Below are positions 48,601-56,847 of a DNA stretch of 64,000 nucleotides, piece after piece. Both the position numbers and the translations under genes were made by a program. Source of the DNA: Pristionchus mayeri (Eukaryota; Nematoda; Chromadorea; Rhabditida; Neodiplogasteridae); NCBI GenBank assembly GCA_036245805.1, contig BTRK01000003.1, forward strand, positions 9,052,001 through 9,116,000, written 5' to 3'. The notes under the pieces were generated by a model. That model was not told where the DNA came from, ran no database searches, and saw only the letters and a list, made by a program, of their open reading frames with translations. Every line of letters begins with the position of its first letter. Position 1 is the first letter of the stretch.

Positions 48601-51600
48601 TATGTTTCACTCCACCCAGATACATGAAGCAAATGCTCGGAGCGTTCAAATTGGGGAATTGCTTTTGTGTTTCAGAGTGTTATCAAATACCGAAATGCTT
48701 TCAAACATCCTATTCCCGCAGTTTGCAGTCCGTGGTCTTGCGGGAAACTTCAAAATCTTAATCTCTTTGTCTACCCTTTTCTGGAGGGAACAATGGAGGC
48801 CAAAACGTTGTGAACAGCGCCACTACTTTACACACCCATTATTACTCACAATCATACCATTCAGCAATCACTCTCGCCGGATTCCAGTGCTCACTACTAC
48901 TCACACTCCTCCACAACCCTTTTAATTTGTGCCTCCCTCAATACATAAGACGAACCCTGAGCTTCTCCGGTGCATCCTCATTACTACTCATCTCTCATGT
49001 CATAACACCTGCTTGACAACACTTTTGTTCACGATGTTTACTCGACAAAAACAACCTTTCTCATCTCTGTTTCACTCTCCCTACTACTCACCCTTTTCGA
49101 TGCCTCTGCGCCGCTCGACACGTTCTTGGGCACCTTGGGCTTTCTACGACGCTTCCTTTTGTGAACGCCGTACACCTGCAGTGAGATTGTAGATTAGAGT
49201 AAAGACAAAAAGGTCAAAGATCATACTATAATCATATCTCAATTCCCATCAGAGCACGTATGCGCATGAATGGAACCATTGTTGGCACATTGATTTTTCG
49301 AAAACTCGTCACCTAAGAATCGGATAAACCAAATCACATAGGAAAAGTCGAAAATGAGCAAAAGTCATTTTTTAGATAGTCCATAGTGTCCCTCAGAAGA
49401 TAGATTCGAGCTTTTCGGTATATCTCTAGTTTATGACCTTATTTAGGCCGTCAAAATTTTTTAGGCCCGAAAAATGCAAATTTTGAAGGCTCAGCAGCTT
49501 TTAAAAAAATTGATTTTAAGACAAACTGAAACAGAGGAATTGTTCCTAGCATCCATAAGAGTGTCCGTAGACCATTGGGCTGTCAATAACTTAATTTGAA
49601 TTTTCGTTATTCGATTAAAATGATTTTCACCACAAATCGAACCCCAGGCTTAATTATGTGAAAGACGAATCGAATGATATGCTAAACGCCTATTATAAAG
49701 CTGCGTGTTTGTAAGTTTACGCGATTATTAGCTTTTCATTCCTAGTTTGCAAGAGTGATGAACAGGGATGGGCGTTAAAGGAAAATGTAACAGAGTCGTT
49801 AAACCGTTAAATTGAACGGATTCAAAACCCGTTAAGAGACCCACTCCGTAAGACTCGATCATATTGAGCACCCCGCGGACATGGTCCTCTAGCAACAAGA
49901 TCCGGAGGGTCTTGTTGCTAGAGGAACGTACTCAGGTGCTAGCAGTTCATTAGGCTCACATTTCTCAAATTTACGGTTATTATATGGTAGGGCCATTGTA
50001 CAGAAAGAAAATCGATTCAAAGTTTAAAATGGTCGAAAAAAACATATTTTCAGAACGCTGTAAGATGAATTCAATTTTCAAGTAGAATTAGCCATGTGAT
50101 GCCTTGAAAGCCTAAAAAACATATCTAGATGATTTTCCAGTCAATTTTGAATAGGGCAAAAATAGTGCATCGTTAACTCAATAATTTTGCGTCGGCTTCA
50201 ATAAGTTTCACATGGAAATTGTAGTACGTACCATCACGTGTAATATCTTTGCTAAATAAGATTCACCAGCGTTTTCGAATTTCCTGATTTCCCTCATTCC
50301 GAGGTAGTTGTCATTTCCGAGTATGTATCAAGCGCGCGCTAAATATTAATCAACTGATCAGCTATGTAGCGAACCTGAAACCTATTCGATTATACATATA
50401 CAATCAACGAACACTGAAAATCGAGTCATTTCTCGCCACCTGGCCGGTAAGATCAGGTCGGAATGAATGATTTCCCTCTGAAAAGAACGATCCGTTTTAG
50501 TGCTCTTGACTGCTGTGGTAAACTTACCTCCTTGATGACGACAGAGAAGCCAGCAGTCGAGGCGTCGACCTGCTGCTGACGATCCTCCGAATCCTGCTCG
50601 ATCAGCTCTCTCGAGACAACCCCGAACAGGTTGGCGATCGCGTGCAGATGACTGTAATGCACGCATATTAGTTTAACCTTCTCTTTCCCATCAGGTGTCG
50701 GGGAATCCCACTTTTCTATCAACTCTTGACAGGAATCACTGGATAATGTTGGTTACGTTAGGTTATCTATGAGGGCTAGGTTACTGTAGGTTATCGATGG
50801 GTACTGTAGGTTGGACAAAATTCTACCAGATATGCTGAGACTCTCTCGCGATACAATCTCTCCTCTGATCACGAAACTTCTAAATGATATGATCAGTGGA
50901 TGTGATATTCCACCTGAAATGATGATTGCTCGAATTTCCTTGATTTACAAGTCCGGAGAAGCAAGCGACATATCAAATTTCCGTCCTATCGCCTTACTCT
51001 CAGTTGTCCAAAAAGTCATTACAAAAGCCATATGAGAGACTTTTTGATTCAGAGAACATATGCTTGGCACTAGGACAAGAATGAAAATCCTCCTAAATGT
51101 GCACAATTGTAGTATTCGATGAGCATAGCTCAGCCGTAGAATATTTAGTGTTCTAGATCAATCGTTGAGAAATGCGCCCCACTTTAATCTAAAAACCTCA
51201 ATTTTCGAAATTTGCCAGTTCGCTGCCGATCATAACGGCTGTTATCTCTAAAAACGGGAAATGTTTAGATGATCATGCAGGGAAAGTTTCATGATAATCG
51301 AGGAATAAATGTTTGAAAAAAGTCAAAATTTTGAAAAATAATTTACAATTTTAAATTGCACCTCCTTCAGATGATATGAGATTATCACTTTTTATTGTTT
51401 CAGTGTATAGCGCAGGATGAGTACTGTTTACTCTTAGAAATAAACGAAAATTAAAAATATAGTTTGGGAAATTTCAACAAAAAACGGAAGTCAACTTGAA
51501 ATAAAATCAGTTCATGATAGGCTCTGGACTACCGTAACCCAGAAACAGAACTGGAGGGCAGGTGTTCTAGGGTTTTCCTACATGGAGTACTCGCTGAGGG

Positions 51601-53805
51601 AAATCCACCAGCGTCAATAAAATTTGGATACGCATTCGCGCGCGACAGAGCTCAAATCCTTAATAACTACCGTAACCGCAGGACATAGGTGGATTTCCCT
51701 CAGCGAGTATTCCATGTAGGATAACCCTAGAACAGCTGTCCTCCGGTTCTGTTTCTGGGTTACGGTAGGCCAAAGCCTATCATGAACTGATTGTATTTCA
51801 AGTTGGCCTCCGTTTTTTGTTGAAATTTCCCAAACTATATTTTTAATTTTTGTTTATTTCTAAGAGTAAACAGTACTCATCCTGCGCTATACACTGAAAC
51901 AATAAAAAGTGTTAATCTCCTATTATCCTAAGGAGATGCAAATTAAAATTGTAAATTATTTTTCAAAATTTTGACTTTTTTCAAACATTTTATCCTCGAT
52001 TATCATGAAACTTTCCCTGCATGATCATCTAAACAATTCCCATTTTTATAGATAACATCCGTTAGGATCGGTAGCGAACTGGCAAATTTCGAAAATTGAG
52101 GTTTTCAGATTAAAGTGGGGCGCATTTCTCAACGATTGATCTAGAACACTAAATAGGCTAAGGCTGAGCTATACTCATCGAGTACTACATGTGTGCACTT
52201 TTAGAAGGATTTCGATTTTTGGCCTAGTGCCAAGGGTATCTGCAAATATGTTCACTGAGTCAAAAAGTCTCTCATATTAAATCGGATATCGCTAATTCTT
52301 GAGTTAGCTGAAGATTCAAGTCAAGCTGGATTTCGATATGGCTACTGTACTATTGATCATATTCACACATTATGCCAACTCGCTGAGAAGAGCCACGAAT
52401 ACAACATGCCAATTCATATGGCATTAGTAGACTACAAAAAGGCATTCGATTGAATTGAGTGGAATGCTGTGTGGAAGGCACTATCAATCAATGGTATCCA
52501 CCCTAAGCTCATCGATATCCTAAGCCGTTTGTACCAATCAACTGTTACTAAAATCCAAGTCAACGAGAGTCTGGTCGAAGTTAAAGTTGCACGAGGTGTC
52601 AAACAGGGAGATACGATCAGCGGAAAGACCATTCTATTGACTAAAGATGCAAATAATAGACAACCGATATCAATCAATAACCTCCAGTTTGAATATAAGG
52701 ACGGTGGTAAGTACCTTGGCAGATGGATTTCCCTCCCGCTAGATAATCCCAAAGGTGGGGCGCATTTCTCAACGATTTATCTAGAACACTAAATATTCTA
52801 CGGCTGAGCTATGCTCATCGAATACTACAATTGTGCACATTTAGGAGGATTTTCATTCTTGTCCTAGTGCCAAGCATATGTTCTCTGAATCAAAAAGTCT
52901 CTCATATGGCTTTTGTAATGACTTTTTGGACAACTGAGAGTAAGGCGATAGGACGGAAATTTGATATGTCGCTTGCTTCTCCGGACTTGTAAATCAAGGA
53001 AATTCGAGCAATCATCATTTCAGGTGGAATATCACATCCACTGATCATATCATTTAGAAGTTTCGTGATCAGAGGAGAGATTGTATCGCGAGAGAGTCTC
53101 AGCATATCTGGTAGAATTTTGTCCAACCTACAGTACCCATCGATAACCTACAGTAACCTAACCCTCATAGATAACCTAACGTAACCAACATTATCCAGTG
53201 ACGTGATGTGGTAAACTTACCTCCTTGATGACGACAGAGAAGCCAGCAGTCGAGGCGTCGACCTGCTGCTGACGATCCTCCGAATCCTGCTCGATCAGCT
53301 CTCTCGAGACAACCCCGAACAGGTTGGCGATCGCGTGCAGATGACTGTAATGCACGCATATTAGTTTAACCTTCTCTCTCCCATCAGGTGTCGGGGAATC
53401 CCACTTTTCTATCAACTCTTGACAGGAATCCCTAACGCATTTAAAGATCGTATTAAAAAGCGTCTCCGTAGCTGCTCTATCAGAGATCAGACTCCGGATC
53501 GTTAGTACAAAAGAGTGGATATCCATCACCTGCCCAATCTTTGAATCTGACACATTTAGCGTCGACAAAAGGATGGCAGCGTACTTTACAGGCAGAATGA
53601 AGCCATCATCGGTTTTGGTCAGGAAAACATCATCGGGAAGGGGAGCTGATGATCTTCGGTACTTGACATATCTGAGCTTGCGCTGCAGAGCTGCCACCTT
53701 TTTTTTAATCAGCTCCAATTCCCTAGATATTTCCTGCCCACAACACGAGGGAACCTCTGTCTCGGATGTTACTGATTGAGCATTTAAATCTGTCTTCAGC
53801 TTCAT
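33695..53805 (-). CDS. Long unidentified spliced gene, at least 11 exons
   Basis: Minus-strand exons fall into three groups that are internally in phase. Group 1: 53221-53805 (ATG 53805), 49092-49175, 45227-45310 and 44919-44986. Group 2: 44670-44762 and 44466-44621. Group 3: 43635-43728, 39155-39208, 37382-37440, 36947-37007 and 33695-33790 (TGA). The product starts with a coiled-coil-like segment (ELELIKKKVAALQRKLRYVK) and a helical region ending FSVVIKE. A strongly basic stretch (HKRKRRRKPKVPKN, a likely nuclear signal) and an acidic region follow, then EVYRLETNEYLVEDSFL. The C-terminus is helical (DAAYILSIVRFFVSQGIE, NALQYRVLRALDALVAKIQP). I do not recognise the family. The junctions between groups are not resolved in phase, so missing exons or two adjacent genes remain possible. 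Introns hold a full LINE (39506-42292), a fold-back element (47346-48388) and the rearrangement at 50514-53430. Confidence 0.5.
33800..35690. other. Intronic or intergenic DNA, no exon recognised
   Basis: Lies between exon 36947-37007 and exon 33695-33790 of the long minus-strand gene. AT-rich, with short motif-less open frames only. A CCTCTCATGAGAGAATCGGG block at 35432-35451 is shared with two other sites (see findings). Confidence 0.4.
35700..35746. repeat. Perfect 20-bp stem hairpin
   Basis: AGCAGAGTTCATGACGATTT (35700-35719) is followed by a 7-nt loop and its exact reverse complement (35727-35746). There is no T tail to suggest a terminator. It lies just left of the inverted repeat at 35750-36245 and may be part of the same element. 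Confidence 0.8.
35750..36245. mobile_element. Inverted-repeat element with tRNA-like segment in each arm
   Basis: The arms (about 35755-35945 and 36060-36240) are diverged reverse complements sharing TTTTCCCAAGACTCAA and GAATTTATCTCGACG. Each contains a tRNA-like stretch ending in a B-box-like sequence; the right arm, on the minus strand, has a perfect GGTTCGAATCC. No convincing A box or full cloverleaf is present, so I do not call a tRNA. A pair of tRNA-derived SINE pieces in inverted orientation is the likeliest origin. Confidence 0.55.
36571..36634. mobile_element. Short hairpin MITE, second copy
   Basis: TCGGATGAGAACTAT and its inverse ATAGTTGTCATCCGA flank the same perfect 20-bp palindrome found in the MITE at 11705-11779 (here 36589-36608). 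The inverted ends are better preserved than in that copy. Confidence 0.8.
37345..37381. repeat. ACA/AAC-rich microsatellite
   Basis: ACAACAACA-type repeats abut the donor of exon 37382-37440 (minus strand, where the intron starts GTTTGTTGTTG). The hydrophobic frame read from the opposite strand is a repeat artefact. Confidence 0.8.
37458..37600. mobile_element. Partial TTAA-bounded MITE
   Basis: Begins TTAAAGGAGGAGTTAATGCA and continues as the reverse complement of about 4250-4402, the right half of the MITE at 4153-4405. The other terminus is missing. It lies in an intron about 18 bp from the acceptor of exon 37382-37440. Confidence 0.7.
37605..39150. other. Intron of the long minus-strand gene; no exon recognised
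   Basis: An inverted pair, TTTGGGATGGAGAATC near 38990 and the inverse block near 38255-38270, together with matching CGTATACTCC/GTATACGTTCC blocks and TTGGGGTGTCCC near 38198 versus GGGACACCCCAA near 39048, points to another fold-back element spanning about 38195-39060. No coding content is supported. Confidence 0.5.
39506..42292 (-). CDS. Full-length LINE ORF: AP endonuclease + reverse transcriptase
   Basis: An uninterrupted 928-codon frame encodes both activities of an RTE-like non-LTR retrotransposon. Residues 1-250 form the AP-like endonuclease that nicks target DNA: GSLNCRSL near 8, ALQETR near 37, CGDFNCKVG near 148 and SFSPDHRLIM near 239. The reverse transcriptase follows at about 430-740: KNGKAPGQDKISAEMIKA, NYRPIALMNLTYK, FIDYRKAFDSVE near 578, GVRQGDPISPHLFN near 636, RYADDVVLIS near 677 and FIYLGTRL. 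The C-terminus has YGSETW, RNMMRKMIG and a GRPRVRW block. All catalytic acidic residues I can check are present, with no stops, so the copy looks young. At its 3' end (39480-39505) the sense strand continues into an ATGATT-like repeat tail. It sits in an intron of the long minus-strand gene, in the same orientation. There is no separate gag-like ORF1. Confidence 0.93.
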   Translation of the reverse strand: MPLKLKIGSLNCRSLCKSDRIVEFEESVSKLSFDVIALQETRRTGFTSMTLSQSNHLFHAYGLRSLYGTGFLIHSKWAAHADFHYLTDRLSYLDIAKTGLRIVSIYLPTSASPDADYEGVLNELQTLLDAPSSRAHLPGVGRRRVVVCGDFNCKVGSRLAKHEEWIGRHGLGMRNERGQVLGDFCCANKLKIMNTRFDKRESRKWSWQSPDMKTKNLIDFILCQDPSLFLDVYIVGSHSFSPDHRLIMARIRINQKERTRHRPPRNNQRLSIPAFAASMASQQTNLSNYQEIVSSMKNIAATCIIPDPKPKRLSYKTEQLMRSRNMLRKQPPTALNRINLAVTSKALRFSLNDDLHRRHVLFVEEAVRYGRSTKLALRKSEIGRTTLSRLMKDDGSVAANRSQVSQTVQSYYNRLYSSTIQIAQSKYGSDDTFPSILSSEIMLAIARLKNGKAPGQDKISAEMIKASAETLTKHFLVLFNEWIEREEIPDELSDSTISLIFKKGSPLEIGNYRPIALMNLTYKLFTSVIDNRIEMILSENQPSEQAGFRQNYSTTDHIFTLSELISKSNEYQFPLYLIFIDYRKAFDSVEFHHVWEALNNQGVHSKIINTLSAIYSKAKVSVRVGSDRVPVDIRRGVRQGDPISPHLFNAVLEGIFRRMDWSAYGVNVNGQRMNHLRYADDVVLISHSATESNTMLQELSRRSKEVGLEINIGKTVIMSNTTPMFIGNDRIDYADSFIYLGTRLSFDQTLTLEINRRIGGSWRVYNKFINFFTNRRCAVGLKVRLFRMCVEPSLTYGSETWSTTARDRKRLIVAQRNMMRKMIGVTRMDRISNATLSQRVPLTDIRVRVMIRKRRWAERLATLTDDRWSKRVYEWIPWDCTRPVGRPRVRWRDELTKEHGVHWQRVYRENPTEWKTGIVRQASALTLE
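42403..42488. repeat. GGAGAAT heptamer array
   Basis: About twelve perfect tandem copies of the heptamer, starting about 110 bp upstream of the LINE start codon (on the opposite side from its 3' tail). It could be the insertion target or 5' monomers belonging to the element. Met-Glu-Asn-Gly-Glu-Trp repeats in open frames here are artefacts. Confidence 0.95.
42655..43560. repeat. Inverted pair of a dispersed repeat
   Basis: About 42660-42810 on the plus strand and 43420-43560 on the minus strand share GTCAGGCAGGGCG, an ACCCAGGATACCATAACCT-like block and a TGTCGGT-like end in the same order. The segment between them shows no gene. Similar translated strings on the two strands reflect repeat ancestry, not a protein domain. 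Confidence 0.6.
43851..43868. repeat. Poly-G tract of 18 bases
   Basis: Uninterrupted G run in an intron of the long minus-strand gene; it would be C-rich in the transcript. Its length should be treated as uncertain in any assembly. Confidence 0.95.
45320..47340. other. Intron of the long minus-strand gene; repeats only
   Basis: An inverted pair, ATCAGGTTGATTCAAAAGTTTC (written here only in part as GATTCAAAAGTTTC) near 45526 and its inverse near 46392-46410, marks the tips of another fold-back-like element spanning about 45520-46415. No exons are recognised between 45310 and 49092. Confidence 0.5.
47346..48388. mobile_element. Fold-back element with CAGTG end, second copy
   Basis: Starts CAGTGCGTTCGCCTAAGAAT, the same tip as the element at 12488-13576, and ends with a diverged inverse. 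The arms are reverse complements about a centre near 47860 (for example TAATGGTTGTAATGATAG and its inverse near 47970). A 31-bp unit containing ACACATAGCTGGATTTTACT is tandemly doubled near 47666-47725, and only in the left arm. Confidence 0.7.
48390..49091. other. Intronic DNA, no exon recognised
   Basis: Plus-strand open frames here overlap the 49092-49175 minus-strand exon region and have no motifs. A CACTC/ACTACTCAC-rich stretch at 48830-49090 is of low complexity. Confidence 0.4.
49430..49760. repeat. Dispersed repeat, relative at 60060-60400 (inverted)
   Basis: Reads as a diverged reverse complement of 60060-60400; shared blocks include ACCTTATTTAGGCCGTC-like, CACAAATCGAA and GAATCGAATGATATGCTAAA. 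Not coding. Confidence 0.6.
50514..50737 (-). pseudogene. Partial duplicate of exon 53221-53805
   Basis: These 224 bp are almost identical to 53207-53430, covering the last ~210 coding bases of that exon, its donor GTAAGT and a few intron bases. The copy lacks the exon's 5' part and any acceptor, so it cannot be spliced in normally. It lies in the intron downstream of the true exon, on the far side of a 2.46-kb inverted-repeat block. Confidence 0.85.
50811..51035 (+). pseudogene. LINE reverse-transcriptase fragment
   Basis: Encodes the finger region of an RTE-type reverse transcriptase (ISLIYKSGEASDISNFRPIA near the middle) and ends where the inner palindrome starts. An identical copy lies inverted at 52902-53126. 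The frame would continue at 52290 if the palindrome were absent. Confidence 0.85.
51036..52283. mobile_element. Inner fold-back element inside the LINE fragment
   Basis: Two arms of about 600 bp (51040-51640 and 51690-52270) are reverse complements around a short centre near 51660. The outer end, AGACTTTTTGATTCAG, appears at both tips. It splits the reverse-transcriptase reading frame of the flanking LINE fragments. There is no coding capacity of its own. Confidence 0.75.
52290..52755 (+). pseudogene. LINE fragment with catalytic motif deleted
   Basis: Continues the same LINE: QAGFRYGYCTIDHIHTL, then motif A DYKKAFD followed at once by an in-frame TGA near 52453, then ARGVKQGDTIS (motif B) joined directly to LTKDANNRQPIS and GGKYLGRWISLPL. 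The YADD motif C region that should lie between them has been deleted. This reverse transcriptase is dead by two independent lesions. Confidence 0.85.
52902..53126 (-). pseudogene. LINE reverse-transcriptase fragment, inverted duplicate
   Basis: Same 74 residues as 50811-51035, on the other strand. The identity implies that the inverted duplication is recent, or that the two copies undergo conversion. Confidence 0.85.
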
Positions 53806-54235
53806 CTCGATTCTGCTTCTTATAACTACTACAAACAATATCTTTCCTCGCAAGGGAATGGCCATTCCATGATTTACAATTAAGAAAAATGAATGACTCC
53901 CGACCAAACTTTGTTCCATGGAGACCCCAAAGTGATTAGTGAAGTAAATAGTGAAGTAATCGAATGCTTTTCCGAAGTTTATCAAAAAATATTTATTACA
54001 AAAAATAGCATTGGAATAATACACTTGTGATGTCTTCACATGAAGGTACGAACGCGGAAGAACTGCAAAAAATACAAGTGGCAAACAATTTGGGGGTAAT
54101 AAATACCACACCTTAGCGTAGGCAAATAATAGTAATCTTGGCGATCAAATGTTTAAGAATAATACACCGATAACTACAGAAGGTTTTTCAAAACGGTTTG
54201 TGCCCACATTGTTTTCAAACGTTATGGCATATCTT

Positions 54236-55628
54236 TCAAATTATCTTAGACATGGGTGTGGTGATGGTAACATCGAAAGTTTGCGGTAGATTCAGTGCTT
54301 CGAAATTCGTAATTCGATGGTAGCCAAGGTTAGCATCATACGAACGCTGGATTTTTCTCAGATGAGTTAGCCCTGTTTTAGAGACGTGACAACTCACAAC
54401 CTTTATCTTCGATGAATTGCTGACCATCTGTAAATTTTCAATTTATAAAAAATTAATGTTGATTAACACAATTTTCAAACCTCGAATGCTTTTGTTAGTC
54501 CACATGTTGTGATGTTGGTATTACCACTAAGATGGACAATATCAGAATTTTTCACTAGATGAAGGAAACATTCGTCATTTATAATCGAGTACTTCAACTT
54601 AAAATCACCAGATTATTTCAAAGAAGAAACGCAAATTTTACGATGATTATTCACTTCTGAATCGATAATATACTCCTGAGCATAAGGGAAATTTAGCAGG
54701 AGGCATCGGTTTGCCACCTCTCCCGAGAACTCAACATTCACGTAATCGATATTGTTTCTGTTCCGGAGCATTTCGAATATCAGTCTGGAGAGATCGATTT
54801 GAAATTACTTCAATCTTGACTTTAAAAATACCTTTCCGAATGATGTCCACACGATTGAAAGGAGAAATTGCGACAGTTTAGTGTTTTGAATACTTCTATC
54901 ATCTTATTCTTCACCACAGTATTAATTTCACCCTAAATCAAAGACATCCCTTAATCAATCTTCATTCGACCCCCTGCCTAAAGGAATCTTCAAGGAGTGA
55001 CAAAATGTGCATGATCCCTTACAAAGGAAAATCAATATTTACTGTATATTATTGAATAGATAATATAGATATTGCAGATATTGAATAGATATTGTATATT
55101 ATTGAATACACACTTGCATTTATAAAAACAACATTTTTTTATATATAATAAATGCAACTTTGAAATTGACCTTTATCATAAGGAAATCTGTGGTCGCATG
55201 TTCGTACAGGTAACCATGATCCATTTCTGTAGCAATTGAGAATCTTGCATGTCCATCCCATGGACCATACGCCCTTATTTGAGAGTTGTAGCTCTATAAA
55301 TGTCATTTTCTCCAAACAGAACGATAACAAAATGATGTCCCAGAGACAAAATCGTGAACACTAAATGTGTATAATGCTTGCATACCGAATCAAATTCAAT
55401 TGATGAGAAAGAACGATATCCGGCTTTCTTCTCGAGCTCACTCAAAAGCCCTCCGATTGATCCGACTTGTTTGCGATCCTCGAGACTCATTTTCCTTATC
55501 ACATTTGTAACAACTTCGTTAGGAAGCGCCAAAATCTGAAACTGAAAGGACGATTTTGTCTTTTAGATTAAATTTATTGCTACCGTATCGTTAGACTGTA
55601 CTTCTCCAAGCATGTAAGCGGTTGGCAT
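54236..55628 (-). CDS. F-box family protein gene (nematode type)
   Basis: Exon 1 at 55584-55628 (ATG 55628, MPTAYMLGEVQSNDT) joins in phase to 55386-55535, which encodes LPNEVVTNVIRKMSLEDR, a typical nematode F-box that would bind a Skp1-like SCF adaptor. Next in phase comes about 55172-55309 (KMTFIELQLSN, then a Trp/Cys-containing stretch). Later exons are likely at 54832-54932, about 54670-54784 (VNVEFSGEVANRCLLL), about 54480-54535 and the last, 54236-54427 (VSNSSKIKVVSCHVSK to a TGA at 54236). The region after the F-box would be the substrate-binding domain (FTH/FBA-like in such families), but I cannot identify it firmly. Junctions after the third exon are provisional. F-box genes are large, fast-evolving families in nematodes, often with pseudogenes. 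Confidence 0.55.
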
Positions 55629-56036
55629 CGCTTAAATCTGAACAATATAATAACATTATACAGGATCATGGACTGTTAACGAAAGCACAATGAAGTCATG
55701 CATTCCAACATGTTGCATGAACAGATCAGAAGCTGCACGTTTCCTACATATGGCTAGACATCACATTGCACAAAAGTTCTAAATTTACAGTTTTGGTGTA
55801 AAAAACAAAATATGAACGCTTGTGTTGCATCAAAAATGCATCTATTTACTGTACCGTCCAAAAATTTTGAAACGATTTAACTTAGCAAGTTCGACGTTGG
55901 GGCGCTATATAGAAAATAAATCGAAGAATATGATGCGAATATTGCGTCATCTGTTGCATAATAACTGATTATGTAGTGATGAAGCAATCAACTTTCTCCT
56001 TTTCAAACAAGCTTTATTCTTACATAGATTTTTTCC

Positions 56037-56661
56037 TTCTCGCTAAACTTTCTGTGGTTGGAGACATGCCCGAGGCATACCCAGAAAAACAGGGCTAACT
56101 CATCTGAGAAAAATCCAGCGTTTTTGAGGTTGGTGCGCAACCACACGTTTGCTGTCGTCGGGCTGCAAAATCAAGGTCTGAAATTCGGATCTCAGCTCCT
56201 AAAATATCTGTAACATCAGACGATGAGAGTACGTAAACAAAGTGTTTCCCGACCCTAGTATGCCTCCGAAAAACGGGCGCCGCAGGCAGGAAAGATATTC
56301 AATCGCTCTAAAAAGTTGGGAATCACATCTTCAGTACATTTCACACATTCCTATGCAAAAGCCAGATGTTTATCTACCTTTCCCGTAAAGTTATCAATGC
56401 CAAAATATGGTCACGCAGAAAAGTGAATTTTTCATGCCCTGAGGGCAAATTATAAGATATCGTTCACAGGATCATCTCTATTCATGATGGCAATCATTTT
56501 GGCGTTTTGAATGAATCCCTAGCTATTCTAGGAGCTGAGAACCGAATTTCAGACCTTGTTTTTGCAGCACGGCTGCAGCAAATGTGCGGTCGCGCAGCAA
56601 CGTCAAAAAAGTTTCTGGGTAGGCCCCGGGCATGTCTCTAGCCTCAGAAAGTTTGGCGAGT
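56037..56661. mobile_element. Fold-back element carrying a copied F-box exon fragment
   Basis: The arms (about 56037-56220 and 56515-56661) are reverse complements that share GGTCTGAAATTCGG and GACATGCCC. The left arm alone contains an extra 36 bp (56086-56121) identical to the reverse complement of 54343-54378, part of the last exon of the F-box gene 1.7 kb away. Confidence 0.75.
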
Positions 56662-56847
56662 TGGAAAAATCTCTGTGTCCACAGTGAAACCTCAGTGACG
56701 GAGTACAAAAGACAGAACTGAGAAGACGCAGAGACACACGCAAGTTGTGCGGGAACTCAAACCAAAAGTATCACAAACTGAATAAAAATCGGCCATAGAA
56801 GAAATACAGTAGGGCTGTACACCACGGCTAATCGGTGGGTAGTCGTC

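Larger units (their letters stand above)
50738..53206. mobile_element. Inverted-repeat block between the duplicated exon pieces
   Basis: The outer arms (50738-51180 and about 52757-53200) are reverse complements, beginning CACTGGATAATGTTGGTTAC on each side. Each arm carries the same 225-bp LINE reverse-transcriptase fragment. Between them lie an inner palindrome (51036-52283) and a second LINE piece (52290-52755). The whole is flanked by 220-bp direct copies of a host exon, far longer than a normal target-site duplication. Confidence 0.8.

Noticed and set aside
53806..54111. N-terminal extension of the long gene (about 100 more residues)
   Set aside because: The upstream part of the open frame is AT-rich, without motifs, and reads like intergenic DNA; ATG 53805 is preferred.
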